This document shows positions 10,449 through 22,194 of a DNA stretch of 64,000 nt, in pieces. A model generated the notes under the pieces. It made no database searches. It saw only the letters and a program-made list of their open reading frames with translations, and was not told the DNA's origin. Both the position numbers and the translations under genes were made by a program. The stretch comes from Notamacropus eugenii (taxonomy: Eukaryota > Chordata > Mammalia > Diprotodontia > Macropodidae), in contig NC_092873.1 in NCBI RefSeq assembly GCF_028372415.1, positions 351,271,890 through 351,335,889 on the forward strand, given 5' to 3'. The first letter of the stretch is position 1. The number at the start of each line of letters is the position of its first letter.

Positions 10449-10790
10449 AGGTTATTACAGCAGTCAAACTGAGAAGTGATAGGGGCGTGAACTAGAAAGG
10501 CATTTGTTTGAGTGGAGAAAAGGTGGCAGTTCAGAAAAGCGGAAATAGATTCATTAGAATTTAGAAAGTGATTGGATATGGAAGGTGAGAAAGAGGGTTA
10601 AGATGAAGATGAATGTGAATTAAGGACTGAATGATAAGGAGAATATTAATGTCCTTAAAAGAAATGGGAAAATTTAAAGGAAGGACAGGTTTAGAGGAGA
10701 AAATGTTTCTTTTCATTTTAAATATGTTGAATTAGACATGCTAGTGGCACATCCAGGTGGAGATCTTCAGTTATGTATATTAGTTTTGCC
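10449..10790 (+). repeat. Ancient dispersed repeat, right part after the L1
   Basis: 'gaggttattacagcagtcaa' and 'gaagtgataggggcgtgaac' continue the segment ending at 8950. Confidence 0.65.
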
Positions 10791-10860
10791 TCTCTAATTA
10801 GACTGTAAGCTCTTTGCAATCGGGGACTGTGCCAAATGTGTTTCTATAGCACTCTTTCTG
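10785..10860 (+). repeat. L2 3'-end fragment
   Basis: 'ctaattagactgtaagctct' and 'ggggactgtgcc' are L2-terminus phrases. Confidence 0.6.
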
Positions 10861-10974
10861 GAGTCACTATCCCAACTCATGCTCACATTGATGAGTCCCA
10901 GAGGGACAGCTGTTACCTTGGTTTTTATGGAAAACACTACTATTTTCTTCTCCTGACTATTCCTAACATTGTCA

Positions 10975-11340
10975 TTCATGAGTCCCCACTAGTGGTTCCT
11001 ATTAACAATCGGTCAGCAGATTCAGTCAGAAAAGGTATTTACTCAAAGGACATGGTAAGAACAGAAGTTATAAATCATTCAAAAAGAAAGGGGGAACATT
11101 CTCCCACAAACGCATAGAGTGCCTGAAGGGTAGAGTGGGCATAAAGTGCAATGTTAGTGAGGTACATGTGCAGAGAACACAGTTCCCAACTGTAGGGTCT
11201 TGACATATTTTCTCTTTCCAGAGAGTTCTCATGAAAGTCACTATGGAGGCAGAGCATCAGCATTAGTGATGACTGAATTACTCTTCTGCTAGGCTGGGTT
11301 GGCCCCCCATAAAGCATGACATCTTAGAATATATTGAGCC
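10975..11340. repeat. LTR-like dispersed repeat, copy 1
   Basis: 'gagtccccactagtggttcc' plus a following 'ggtcagcaga' and 'tatttactcaaaggacatgg' share layout with 19730 and 38767. Family and strand not established. Confidence 0.4.
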
Positions 11341-11612
11341 ATGCAGATCACTTATCTACTGGGCTGGCTCTTCACAGGGCAGAGCTACTGCTGGGGTGCG
11401 CTGGGCAAATTGCTCATCTCTAGGCCTAGCTCATCACAGGGCATGACGTGTCTGCTGAATTCTCTGGACTACATCTTCAGTGGTCAACTATCATATCTAC
11501 AACCTCTGGGCTTAGACCACTGTTACCCTACTTTTCATCTAGGGTGCTTAGTCAAGCACAGAATAGATTAACTCAGCTTAACAATGGCAGAATCTGTTCA
11601 GCCTAGAATAGT

Positions 11613-11945
11613 GTTCATCCTTCACTGCCGAAGATCATGCCATCAGAGAAATGATGATATGACTTGAACTTCACTTTGTTTTGAGTGAGGGAGGGCTATG
11701 TAGGTCACTAGCCTCACTTCTCCTCCAGACCCATCTGGATCCAGTGACCTGATATTCCTCAGGATGACGGGAGATGGCCCAGGATGCACTGGGAGACCTT
11801 GGCCCTTTAGGCCAAGATCTTTGCAGGTACTCAGGGTGAGGCAACACCCATTCATTGAATAGGCCTGTTTAAGAAGTAGCCAGCGTATGGCCCCTTCAAT
11901 GAGGTCAATGAAAACAAAGACATCAGGCTGGGTGGGAAATAGCAA
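11613..11945 (+). repeat. Medium-reiterated marsupial element, family 1
   Basis: 'catgccatcagagaaatgat', 'ctcctccagacccatctgga', 'ggagatggcccaggatgcac'. Shares its head with 12350-12497 and its body with 41516-41735. Confidence 0.75.
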
Positions 11946-12057
11946 CAGTTACTATTGATAATCACTCTAAAGCTAAGGGGGTCTAGGAGCCCTTGGCAGG
12001 GTCCCCTTTCAGAATGTAGTAGTTTGAAGGTTTTGGGAGAGGACAGGGGACAGGACA

Positions 12058-12180
12058 GGTGAGGGGAAAGGGAAGGGAAAGGAAGGGAAGGGAAAGGAAG
12101 AGAAGGGAAGGGAAGGGAAGGGAAGGGAAGGGAAGGGAAGGGAAGGGAAGGGAAAGGAAGGGAAGGGAAGGAGAAAAGAA
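12058..12180 (+). repeat. (GGGAA)n pentanucleotide microsatellite
   Basis: More than 20 GGGAA units with occasional extra A. Pure purine on the plus strand. Confidence 0.97.
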
Positions 12181-12349
12181 AGCGGAAAGGAGGCAGTAAA
12201 ACCCACGTCAACTGGGCAACTTTTGGCCATCCAAATTTACCTTCCTTTGGAGAGGAGAAGGAAGGGGAGGAAGAGGCAGACAGGAGAGGAGGAGGTGAGG
12301 TACCCAGCTAGTATTCAGCCAGCTGTATCTACTCACAGGATCATGTTCA

Positions 12350-12497
12350 TCCTTCGTTGAGAAAGAAGACCATGCCATCAGAGAAATGATGACATGACTT
12401 GCACTTGACTTTGGTTTGACTGAAGAGGGCTGTCAAAGTCAAGGGCAAGTCATGTCATCATTTCTCTGATGGCATGGTCTTCTTTGGCAATGAAGGA
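12350..12497. repeat. Large inverted repeat: 63-bp arms, 22-nt loop
   Basis: Arms 12350-12412 and 12435-12497 are complementary at about 59 of 63 positions. Each arm is the head of the same element as 11613 ('catgccatcagagaaatgat'), so this is a head-to-head inverted duplication. Confidence 0.95.
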
Positions 12498-12499
12498 CA

Positions 12500-12890
12500 A
12501 ACTCAATCAGCCCAGAAGCTGCATTCATTGAAGAACTTTTGTAAAATTCCTGAGACAGAAAGAGGACATTGAAATTTATGGTTCCAAAGTTATGAGTTAC
12601 CCTGAGCACATGGGTTTTTTAACTCAGTGCCACACTGGCAAGTTTCTGTAAGTGCGTACCCATTCTCCCTCACAGATACTGAGTGCGTTGGTGAGAGTGT
12701 GTGGAGCTTGGTCTGGGGGCTGGAGAAAAAGAAGAGAAGCCACAAGTGTTCAGGTAGAGCTGTAACTAGGAAGTTTTCTTCCTGGGGGAGGCAAGCGTCA
12801 CAAATGGAGGCCAGGACAAGCCTCTAAGGGGGCTGCTGGTGGCAGTGGTGGGGTGCCACTGTGGAGAGTAGGTGTGCTTTTCTTCCCATG
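12500..12890. other. Intergenic, unique sequence
   Basis: Nothing recognised. Confidence 0.5.
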
Positions 12891-13400
12891 ATTCTTGAAA
12901 TCTAGATTCTTTGCAAATCTAGTCTATTGAGATTTTGTGGATACTGACACTGTCATTCAATGTGTTAGCTGTCCCTCCTAGCTTTGTGTAGTCTGTGAAT
13001 TTGATAAGAGTACCATCTGTTCCTTTATTCAAGTCATTGAAAAAAAATGTTAAACAAGGAAAGGCTGTTTAAACATAGATCCCTGGGGCAGCCCACAGGG
13101 TGTCTCCTTCCAAGATTATCAGAGAATAAAATCTTGGGGCTGGAAGAGACCTCAGAGGCCACCTCGTCCTATACTTGACAACAGATCATCCAGCCTTACC
13201 TGGAATCCCCTCAGTGAGCATTGGTCCATTTGACATTGGCTCATTTATGCATACTCTTTGGATCTGGTCATTCAAACAGCTCAGAATTCACCTAACTGCA
13301 CTATTTTCTAGCTCACATCTCTCCATCCTGTCCATGGTGATACCATGAAAGACTTTATTCAATGCTTGGCTAAAATCTGGCTAAATTAAACCCACCCTCC
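12890..13400 (-). mobile_element. CR1/L3 LINE fragment, antisense, with a MIR insert
   Basis: 'gtgttagctgtccctcctag', 'cagatccctggggcagccc'-like text and 'gaaagactttattcaatgct' are the complement of a CR1/L3 reverse-transcriptase region; the last encodes a degraded DFSxAxxKV motif on the minus strand. An antisense MIR-like piece lies at 13120-13190. Confidence 0.75.
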
Positions 13401-13413
13401 TCCTTTCTTTGAT

Positions 13414-13665
13414 GAGGGCAGGTAGGTGGTGCAGTGGATAGCGTGCCAGGCTTGGCATCAGGAAGACCTGAGTTCAAATCTGCCCTCAGACACTTAGTAG
13501 CAGTGTGACCTTGGGCAAAGTCATTTAACCCTGGTTGCCTCAATTTCTTCATCTGTAAAATGAGTTGGAGAAGGTAATGACAAACTACTCCAACCTCTTT
13601 GCCAAGAAAATCCTACATGAGGTCATGAAGAGTTCGATGCAACTAAAGATTTGGAACAACTGCAT
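13414..13665 (+). repeat. CORE-SINE type A
   Basis: 'ggtaggtggtgcagtggata', 'gaagacctgagttcaaatct', 'agttggagaaggtaatgaca', 'tttgccaagaaaatcctaca'. Confidence 0.95.
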
Positions 13666-13734
13666 ACTTGATGGATCCTCTTTGCTGTTCTGTGAACAAG
13701 ATACTCCATATGCCCACTCGAAGAATTTTCATTG

Positions 13735-14042
13735 GTTTTCTCCAGTGCCTGGAATATTCTTCCTCCTTTACCTCTTACCTCCTGACTTCCCTGACTTCCT
13801 TCAAGTTTCAGTTAAAATTCCACCTTCTGCAAGAAGCCTCTCCTGATCCTCCTTAATGATTGTGTTTTCTCTTAGTTGGATGTCTATATTGTTTTTGTAC
13901 ATAGTTTGTACGTCTTTTCTCCTATTACACTGCGTGTTTCCTGTTGGTAAGGACTATTTTGGTCTTTCATTGTATCCCCAACACTTAGCTTAGTCATGGG
14001 CACCCAGCTGGTGCTTTAGGAATATTTGTTGATTGATTGATT
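13735..14042 (+). mobile_element. L2 LINE 3' end
   Basis: 'ccagtgcctggaatattctt', 'gaagcctctcctgatcctcc', 'ttgtatccccaacacttagc', ending in 'ttgttgattgattgattt'. Confidence 0.85.
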
Positions 14043-14052
14043 TTTCTTTGTT

Positions 14053-14216
14053 ATTTTCACATGGAAGCCCTACTGCCACTACCACCTGTGTGAGCCTGGG
14101 AAAGTCATTTTACTTCCACGACCCTCAGTTTCCTCAACTGAAAAATGAGGGAATTAGACTAAATGGCTTCTGAGGTTCCTTCCAGCTTTAAGCCTATGGT
14201 TCTGTGATTCATGATC
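14053..14216 (+). repeat. MIR-like SINE
   Basis: 'tgtgagcctgggaaagtcat', 'ctcagtttcctcaactgaaa', 'ggttccttccagctttaagc'. Confidence 0.85.
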
Positions 14217-14469
14217 TGTCTTACATTTTTTCAAAGGGACACTTAATTATCTCTGATAACCTGGAGAATGGAAAGATGCTGAGTCCTTTACCTTTTCTTT
14301 TAGAGGGGAGACCAGCCTGCTCTTTGAATGTAGCTTGGATGTGGCAAAAAGAAAAATATTGTGTACCCTTTGTTTTCCATGCTTTCTGGAAATAAGAGAA
14401 AGGCCTCCATCCTAGAGTAGCAGGAAAAAAAAAAGAAAAAGAAAAGCCTAGCAAATGTGAATTCTCAGC

Positions 14470-15500
14470 CAGTCATTGAAGGTTTAAAAGAATTTTTTAT
14501 TGATATACTTTGTTTTTACATCACCTGCATTTCCCAGTGTAGCCCTCTCTCTCTCCCAGAGAGCTATTACTTAGAACAAAGAATAAAAAAGAATGAAAAC
14601 AATTCAGCAAAATTAACCAATAGATCAAAATAGTCTGACATTGTATGCAGTGTTCTGCATCCATAGTCCCCACCATCACTTCTGAAAAGAAGTGGGGGAG
14701 GGCAGGGAATTTTCTCATTTATATCTCTTTGTAAGGGACAAGTTTGTTGTGATTCTACAGCATTCGTTTTTTTTTATATGCTTTAAATCATTTACTTACT
14801 TATTTTTTATTTTCGACATTCACTTTTATAAGATTTTGATTTCTAAAATTTTTTTCCCTCTCTCCACTACCCTCTTCCCAAGACAGCATGCAATCTGATA
14901 TAGGCTATACTGCATTATTATGTAAATATTAAACATATTTCCACATTAGTCATGTTGTGAAAGAAGAATCAGAACAAAAAGGAAAAACCACAAAAAAGAA
15001 AAACTAACAAAAAAAGAGAAAATAGTACGCTTCTATTTGCATTCAGACTCCATAGCTCTTTCTCTGGATGTGGATAGCATTTTCCATCATGAGTCTTTCG
15101 GAATTGTCTTAGATCACTGTATTGCTGAGAAGAGCTAAGTGTATCAACGTTGATCTTTGAACAATGTTGCTGTTACTGTGTACAAAGTTCTCCTGGTTCT
15201 GCTCACCTCATTCAGCATCAGTTCATGTAAGTCTTTTCAGGTTTTTCTGAAATCTGCCTGCTCATCATTTCTTACATTCATATCCCACAGGTTGTTCAGC
15301 CATTCCCCAACTGATCCAATTCTTTGCCACCACAATGTAGCATTCAGCTTCCATAGTCTCACTGTTGTTCATTTCCCTTAAATTGTCACTGTTTATATTG
15401 CTTTTCTGACTCTGCTTGTTTCCCCTTACATTGGTTCATATTTTCTTCCCATGTTTCCCATTCATCAAATTCATAGTTTCTTACAGCATGGTAAGGTTTT
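14470..15500 (-). mobile_element. L1 3' end(s), antisense
   Basis: 14800-15330 is the complement of the L1 tail present at 31895-32551 ('ctcctggttctgctcacctc', 'ttcagccattccccaactga'). 14470-14790 looks like another LINE 3' piece ('attgatatactttgttttta', 'acatcacctgcatttcccag'). Confidence 0.75.
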
Positions 15501-15784
15501 ATTATATTTATGTGATGAGACTTATGTTAACCTTTCCCCATCATGGATCTTCAAGAATGGGAGAGAAGTCCATAGGAGAAGAACAAATACTCTCTTATCT
15601 TTTTGCAAAAGAGGAACAGTCTGCAAGTTCTAAGCCAGTGGGTTTTAATTTGATTCCTTGCAATAATCTAGTACATGGTATTGTTAAAGGGATGGTTTGT
15701 GAACATTTAGAATGGGAGATGTTGGACAGTGAAATCTCCAGGTATGGGAAGACAGTGAGGGTTTCCCTGACCTAAATGTTGCTG

Positions 15785-16280
15785 CCTTTTGTCCTTTGTT
15801 TTCAAAGAGGACCAGTGACACCAGGGATGATGTCTTGACTCGTAAGTGAGTTAGATTTAAGTGCACAAAGTTGTCATCCTCTCTTGGTCTTCCTGAGTCA
15901 TTGAAGTCCAGTGGCAGGACAAAAGTCAAGATGACTGGTGATGGCCCAAGATGTAGTGGATGACCTTGGTGTCTTTGATGTCTGACCAAGCTCTAAGCAC
16001 TCCATAGCACCTGCTTCAGCCACTTCCATGGCCATTGGTACAAACTCTTCTCATCCACCCATTCTACCAGAGGAAGTCTTCACGTGCTTGGGGCAGACAT
16101 CTCCCTAACTCACCTATGGATCTGAGGCCTATCAGTTACCCTCAACTTGGTTTACTGGGGTGTGGCTGCTGCCCATGTTACAACTTCTTGGAGCCAGAGG
16201 AAGAACTGGGTAAATCAGGTGCACATCAAAGATAGATGAGCAGCCCTGTAAAGAGCTCAGCAAACCCTCACATCCGAGGT
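15785..16280 (+). repeat. Medium-reiterated marsupial element, family 2
   Basis: 'tttgttttcaaagaggacca', 'gactcgtaagtgagttagat', 'tgactggtgatggcccaaga', 'ccattctaccagaggaagtc'. Related to family 1 in layout but with a different 3' half. Confidence 0.65.
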
Positions 16281-16484
16281 GCTAATCCTCCTGAACACCC
16301 CATATTCTGTAGGCCAAAATGCAACACCAAAGCACATGACAAGTGTAAATAATTAAAATGAGAATTCATGTTAGCTGAGTGAATAACAATACCTGGGTCT
16401 CCTTAGCTTACCTTTTGTTCCAGCTCAAACTGCTTTTCATCTTAACCCTGACTGGATCTTGGGAATGTCTAACCCTAAGTCAGA

Positions 16485-16735
16485 TAATTATCATAATAAC
16501 AGTTCATATGAAACACTACAGGTTTGCAAAGTGCCTTACATCCATTAAGTCATTTGAGCCTTACAACAACCCAGTCAGGCAGGTGCTAGTGTCCCCATCT
16601 TATAGACAAAGAAACCAAGGCTTAGAGCAGTTCCATGACTCGTCATGGTTGTAGGCCAGCAGTTCCATGACTCGTCATGGTTGCAGGCCTTCCTGACTCC
16701 AAGGCTGGTCATGTATTCACTCTGCCATCAAGTTT
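16485..16735 (-). repeat. CORE-SINE type B with internal tandem duplication
   Basis: 'tttgcaaagtgccttacatc', 'acaacccagtcaggcaggtg', 'ggccttcctgactccaaggc'. The middle is replaced by two copies of a 32-bp unit. Confidence 0.85.
16628..16688. repeat. 32-bp unit repeated twice
   Basis: 'cagttccatgactcgtcatg' occurs at 16628 and at 16660. The core ccatgactcgtcatgg is close to a palindrome. Confidence 0.95.
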
Positions 16736-16739
16736 AGCT

Positions 16740-17820
16740 AGCTGTAAATTCCACCCAGACCTTAGAGGTCCAAAAGGAAAGACTTAATCTTGGTCTGGAA
16801 GTATTCCATCTGACTTTTATTGGTTGGGTGTAATGGCTCCCATTGAAGAGCTGCTATCCATTCTTCCATCCTGACCAGGGAATTTTAGTCTTCAACCCAT
16901 AGCAAGCTGAAGTTACAGAGGCAGGCAGTTGGTCCTAAAGAGATGAGCTACAGACGCCAGTGTTAGGGAGCGATATCCAGAAGAAACATTCATCATCCCT
17001 GTTAGATGGTCATCCCTGGCAGTAACCTGGAATCTACCAAGCAACATGGCCATTGGAAACTGAGACAAAGAGGAAAACAGACCCCAGGGAGTTACAAGAA
17101 GACTCCCATGGCCCTCCGGCATAGGAGGCATCCTGCTCTGGGCCTAGCTCCTGCAAGATCCTTTTGTTAAATTTTCAGTGTGACCACTTATACTTCAAAA
17201 ATCAGCAAATGCTACAAATCAGGGCTTGATCTATTGTTCTGTTAATTGCCTAGACTTAAAGTGATGAAGAAAATACTAATAATGCAGATTAAATTTCAAA
17301 GTGTGTGGTGAGTTCATTTTTTGGGGGGGAGCCAATTGTTAAACATTTACCAACGCACCACTGGGTGAGCAGTCCCTCCACATGTGTGGTCTATGTGTAT
17401 GCTCCTCATGTGTTATCCGTTTTCATGCCCACTTTTCCCATTGATGGCATGTACATGTGTGTGAGGCTGAGCCTTGGTTTAATGGGGAAAATGTTCTATT
17501 GCAAAATGTACTATGTTATTTCATTCATTGCCTTGACTTTGAATGAATTGAGTCTCAACAGACAAAAAGTAAATGTGGGGTTTGTGGGCTGCTCTGATTT
17601 CAGGGGGCTCCACAGGTGAGGGATGGGTACGGAAAAGGCACTGTCCTGACAAGACACATTTTCTTTTTTGACAGGATTACTAGACTGGATGTTCAGGGGA
17701 ATAACACAAATGGAGTATTTCTGGGTTTCAGCAAAACATTTGAGACTATTTTATATGTTATTGTCATTAAATGAATGTCAAGTATCTCATTTAATCCTCC
17801 CAATAACCCCACAAGGTTCT
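16740..17820. other. Intergenic, unique sequence
   Basis: No recognised repeat or exon; short ORFs only. Confidence 0.5.
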
Positions 17821-17821
17821 G

Positions 17822-18075
17822 TAGGCAGTTGGTAGCACTAGAGTGCTAGACTTGGACTCAGTGAGACCCAAATTCAAATCTTGTCCCAGACATTTACTAG
17901 TTGTGTGACCTTGTGGGCAAGTCACCTAACATGTTTCAACCTTGGTTTTTTCATCCCTAAAATGAGGATAAAAATATCTATGTCCCAGGGATGTTGTGAG
18001 GATCATATGAGATGATATGAGTAAAGTACTTTGTGAACCTTAAAGTACTATTCAAATGTTAGCCATCATTTATTA
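17822..18075 (+). repeat. CORE-SINE type B leading into a trinucleotide repeat
   Basis: 'tttactagttgtgtgacctt', 'gggatgttgtgaggatcata', 'gaaccttaaagtactattca', then (TACTAC)n. Confidence 0.92.
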
Positions 18076-18201
18076 CTACTACTACTACTACTCTACTACT
18101 ACAACTACCACCATCACTACTACTTTGTCCATTACTACTGCTGCTACTGCCACACCATACTACTACTACTACTATTGCTGTTGCTGCTACTACTGCTACT
18201 A
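18074..18201 (+). repeat. (CTA)n-type trinucleotide microsatellite
   Basis: Third example of a triplet tract at a SINE tail in this window. Confidence 0.95.
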
Positions 18202-18352
18202 ACCATATTGTCCCTATTTTACAGATAAAGTAACTGAGTCTTAAAGTAGTGAAATGAATTGACCATAACCATGCAGCCAGTATGTGTCAGATGCAGGATT
18301 CAAACTCGGATGCCTTCTGTTGCCAGCTCTAGCACGCTATTCCCTATACCAC
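18202..18352 (-). repeat. MIR-like SINE
   Basis: 'ccctattttacagataaagt', 'aggattcaaactcggatgcc'. Confidence 0.8.
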
Positions 18353-18359
18353 ATTTTAA

Positions 18360-19200
18360 AGAAACCGGAGATAAAGAAATAGAACTTCCCCAAAATGCAG
18401 ACCAGCCTTAGTCATGTGCTAGAATGTGCTTCTTGCTAGTCAAATAGGAGAGAGGGAAACAGGTCAGTGGTGAGGGTAGGATTTTCCGAGGCTCCCTGGA
18501 GAAGGATGAAAGAATGCATGGTCAGTACAAAACAGCCTAGAGCCCAGAGGAGGAAAGCATGTTGGCGGGTGGGGCAGGGCAGGGCATGGAAGGGGGCAGT
18601 AGAAGGAGCAGAGCTGTCATCAGTTCCTGGGTTAGGGAACAGGGTGTATCCTGAAGAAAAGTACAATACAGCCCATTTCTGGGAGGGGATGACCCAGGGG
18701 CTCACACCACAGAGGAAATTAGGAAACAGGTTTTGAAAAGGACTAAATGCCTCCAAGTGGGGCCAGTCAAGTCAGCCTGTGCTGGACTTCAGCTAAGTGA
18801 GCATGAGAAATCTGTGTTTTGTAAACAGATCTATTTCTAGGCCTTTTGTGTTTATTTTCTTTCCCCTTAATTTCTCTGAAAAAAAAAGTTCTTTGAAAAA
18901 TTCCACCTTGTCTCAATTGCAATGAGGGGGAAAGGGATTTTTGTCCAGAGACCGATCAGGACAATCAAGAGATCAAAATGTCCCAAGAGGTCAAACAGCA
19001 ACATTCCACTGCCTTAATTCTAGTGAGACATGGTGAAGCTGAGGCAGAGAAGTTCTAATGAAAAAGAGGAGAGTAAGGGACAATTGAGGAAAGAGATTCC
19101 TTCCTTCAGATATGGAGTCTTCCCTTGCAGGAGACTAGCAAGACATTATTTGGCCCCAGCCACCTTTCTGGTCTTATTATTTGCTGCTGCCTGACAGGTA
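18360..19200. other. Intergenic, unique sequence
   Basis: Overlapping ORFs on both strands (18436-18756) show no protein family match. Confidence 0.5.
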
Positions 19201-19202
19201 AA

Positions 19203-19386
19203 AGTAGAATAATTTTGAGAGACTTTATGGTTATCTGGTCCAGCTTTTTCATTTTTCCAGAAGAGTAACATAAGACTAAAAATAAGAAATAATTTCCTCA
19301 AGATCACACAAATGTCAGAATTTGAACCCAGGACCTTTAACCCTGAAGTTAGTGCTTCATTATTCCACATTGCTTCCATCCTGTGC
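19203..19386 (-). repeat. MIR-like SINE
   Basis: 'agactttatggttatctggt', 'tcaagatcacacaaatgtca', 'gaatttgaacccaggacctt'. Confidence 0.8.
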
Positions 19387-19729
19387 TCCAATCAAACTGT
19401 CTTTACATGGTTCCTTCTACTTCAAATGGCCTCCTCCCACTCACCTGTTTGAATGATTTTGCAGCCTACTCAAAAATTATTAGATTCTCAGAACTAAGCT
19501 ACCTAATAGACCATTACTTTTTTGTGGAGTAGAAATCTGTGTGCAGAAAGGTGAATCAAAGTGCCAAAGCATATACCACTTATAGATAACTGAGGAACCA
19601 GGACAACAGTTCGGGTTTCCTCCTTCCTAGGTCACTGTTCTTTTATAATGCATGATGCCTTTATAATATCCCCTCCTAGAAGCAGCTACTGCTCCCAGGT
19701 CTTACACTGTAGGTCCAATTTTCAACTGC

Positions 19730-21380
19730 TATAGTTCATAAGCCCCCACCACTGTGCTTCCATCTAATAGTCAGCCAGTAGACAAAGTTGGATCAAAGTG
19801 AAAACATTTGCTGAAATGGTATAACAAGGACAATAACTACAAAACAATTATTATAAACCTGGAGCACATTCTTCCACTAATACACACAGGGTCTGTGAGA
19901 AGAGTGGATTAAAACTCAAGGTTTAAGGATAGTAAGCTATATACATGGAGAATAATGTGGCTAAGGTAACTCAAAACTCTGTTATTACGGGGCCTCAATG
20001 TTCTTGCTTTTCCGGGGCATCTACCCACTGCTCTATTTGTAACTCCTAGAACTAGGTTGCTCTTGAATTCATAGCTCTTTTCTCTATTGCCAGAAGTTTT
20101 CCTCAAGGCGGTTGCTTGTTCACTTGATAGACATTTTGTTTCTATAAGGAGAGTGTGTGCCTCGAATTCCCCCACTGTGCCTCAAATTCTTTTCAACTGC
20201 GGGAGAGGAGTTAAACTACTAGATACTATGGCTATTTGGAGGTGGGGGAGAGGGAAGAAATTCTCTCTTCCTCCCTGAAGGGGTCACATTCCACAAAGTA
20301 TTCTAAGACTGGTTGGCAGGCATAGCTGTTTAAATGTCTACAGGGGAATGGCATTTAATAGACAGGCTCTTTTAAATTCCATCAGAAAAACAAAGCTTAC
20401 ATTTCACAAAGGAATCTTCAGTATTAACACTTAGTTAAGATATTAACACCACCATCACCTGTATTGATATCCTGTGGTCCACAGGGACTACATCATCTGA
20501 ACTGAGCAAACCAAGGTCCCCGTCCCACATACCTCCATGAAACCTGTCATCAGCCTAATAATTGAGGATGTACTTTAGCCAACCAGTCAGTCTACTAAAG
20601 AAGAGAAGGCACCAGAATGAAGAGCACGACAGCCAGGAGCAATCCCACCGTGAGGTGAAGACTGACTTCAGAGTCTAAAATAAGGCAGAACTGTAGCAAA
20701 ATTTTTTAAACCTGGGGCAAGTTCCACAAACAATAATTGGTACAAGGAATATAAGCACACTCTCTTGAAGCATAGGAAAGATACAGAGCAAGTAAGGAAC
20801 TCATCTCATTCAGCCCTCTGGATAATCGCCAAAATCAGCTGACTAGAATATCCCTTAGACCTTGTAATTGAGTGAATTGTCTGGGGGCTCAGAGTTTTGT
20901 GAATTTTGTTAGCTTTCTAATTTTGCAGAACAGAGAAGTCTCGTGGAGTCATGCCCTTTGGGGGAATTATCCACCAGGGAATCTGGAATATGTCCCCTTA
21001 GGGGAAGGCAGGCTAACTCCAGGGATGACTATAGGCTAAAAGGGGGTGTGGTCCTGAGGACAGAGTACGTGGTCTATTCTGTCTTAATTTCTGAGGTAGG
21101 CAATTCTACTCCGTCACTCTCTCTCCAGTGCCTGCCTTTCCACCCACCATAATTCCTTTTGGGAATTAGGAATCAAGGCATAAGACAAGGGTGCAGGGGC
21201 TTCTTGGACCACAGTTTGGAGGGAGTAGGTACCCCTAAATGGTGATACCTTTCTGCCCTACTAAGCCTATCTATTCAGCCTAAAGGTTTGCGAGGGCCAA
21301 GGTCTAACATAAGGAGTTAAGGACATGAAACCACATGCAGATACAATGCACTCTCTGGTAGAAAGTTGATCTGAGACCTC
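19730..21380. repeat. LTR-like dispersed repeat, copy 2 (extent uncertain)
   Basis: 'cataagcccccaccactgtg', 'tagtcagccagtagac' and 'tataacaaggacaataacta' parallel the copy at 38767 ('cataagcccccactgatgtg', 'gtatagcaaggacagttaca'). The right half could be unrelated unique DNA. Confidence 0.35.
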
Positions 21381-21394
21381 ATTAGGTGAATGTT

Positions 21395-21540
21395 GAAGTT
21401 CATATGAAATCAAATCAACTCACATTGATTAAGCCCATACTATGTGCCAAACATGGTCCTAAATGCCAGGAGTACAAATGTACCATGAAGAGAGGAGTGT
21501 GTTCCATGCATAACAGGGAGACAGAAATAGATACAAATCT
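21395..21540 (+). repeat. Ancient dispersed repeat, 'ctatgtgccaaac' family
   Basis: 'catactatgtgccaaacatg' and 'gtcctaaatgccaggagtac'. Confidence 0.55.
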
Positions 21541-21795
21541 AGTATCTCCTCCTCTACCCTTCCCCTAGGTAGACTTTGGTTTCTGCCAGGTAGGGGAGCA
21601 GGAGACTAGGGGCTAGAGACTAGCCACCATTCTGTTTTCCTCAGAGAAAGGGATTACTGGGCAAGAATTTTGTCCATCTGCTCTTTTCCACATTTATTTA
21701 AGGGATATGATTTCTTAAGTTCAAGTTAAATGCCTGATTCCTATCCATCCATGGAAAAAGGGGTACCCCATGCTTTATTTATCTAAGACTTATAC

Positions 21796-22065
21796 ACTAG
21801 AGGCAGCTAGGTGGCGCCATAGTGCACAGAGCACTTCATGGAGTAAGGAAGACCTGAGATCAAATTTAGCCTCCGACACTTTGACCCTGGGCAATTCACT
21901 GAACCTCTGTCTACCTCAGTTTCCTCAACTACAAAATGAGTATAATAGTAGCACTTTCCTCCCAGAGTTGTTGCAAGGATAAAATGAGATATTTATAAAG
22001 TACCCAGTAGCTGGCACATAGTAAACACTATATAAAAGCCAGCTATTATATTATTGTTATTATTA
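21796..22065 (+). repeat. CORE-SINE type B
   Basis: 'gaggcagctaggtggcgcca', 'tgaccctgggcaattcactg', 'tagctggcacatagtaaaca', 'ttatattattgttattatt'. Confidence 0.95.
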
Positions 22066-22194
22066 AGGCTGACTCCCTTTCCACCAAAAATACTAGTTCC
22101 ATGATGAACGTATATAGCCCTTAACAAAGAAACCCACTTATCCAAGTCAAAAGCAAAATAGAAACCAGAAAAATACACCTATGAGAATATATAC

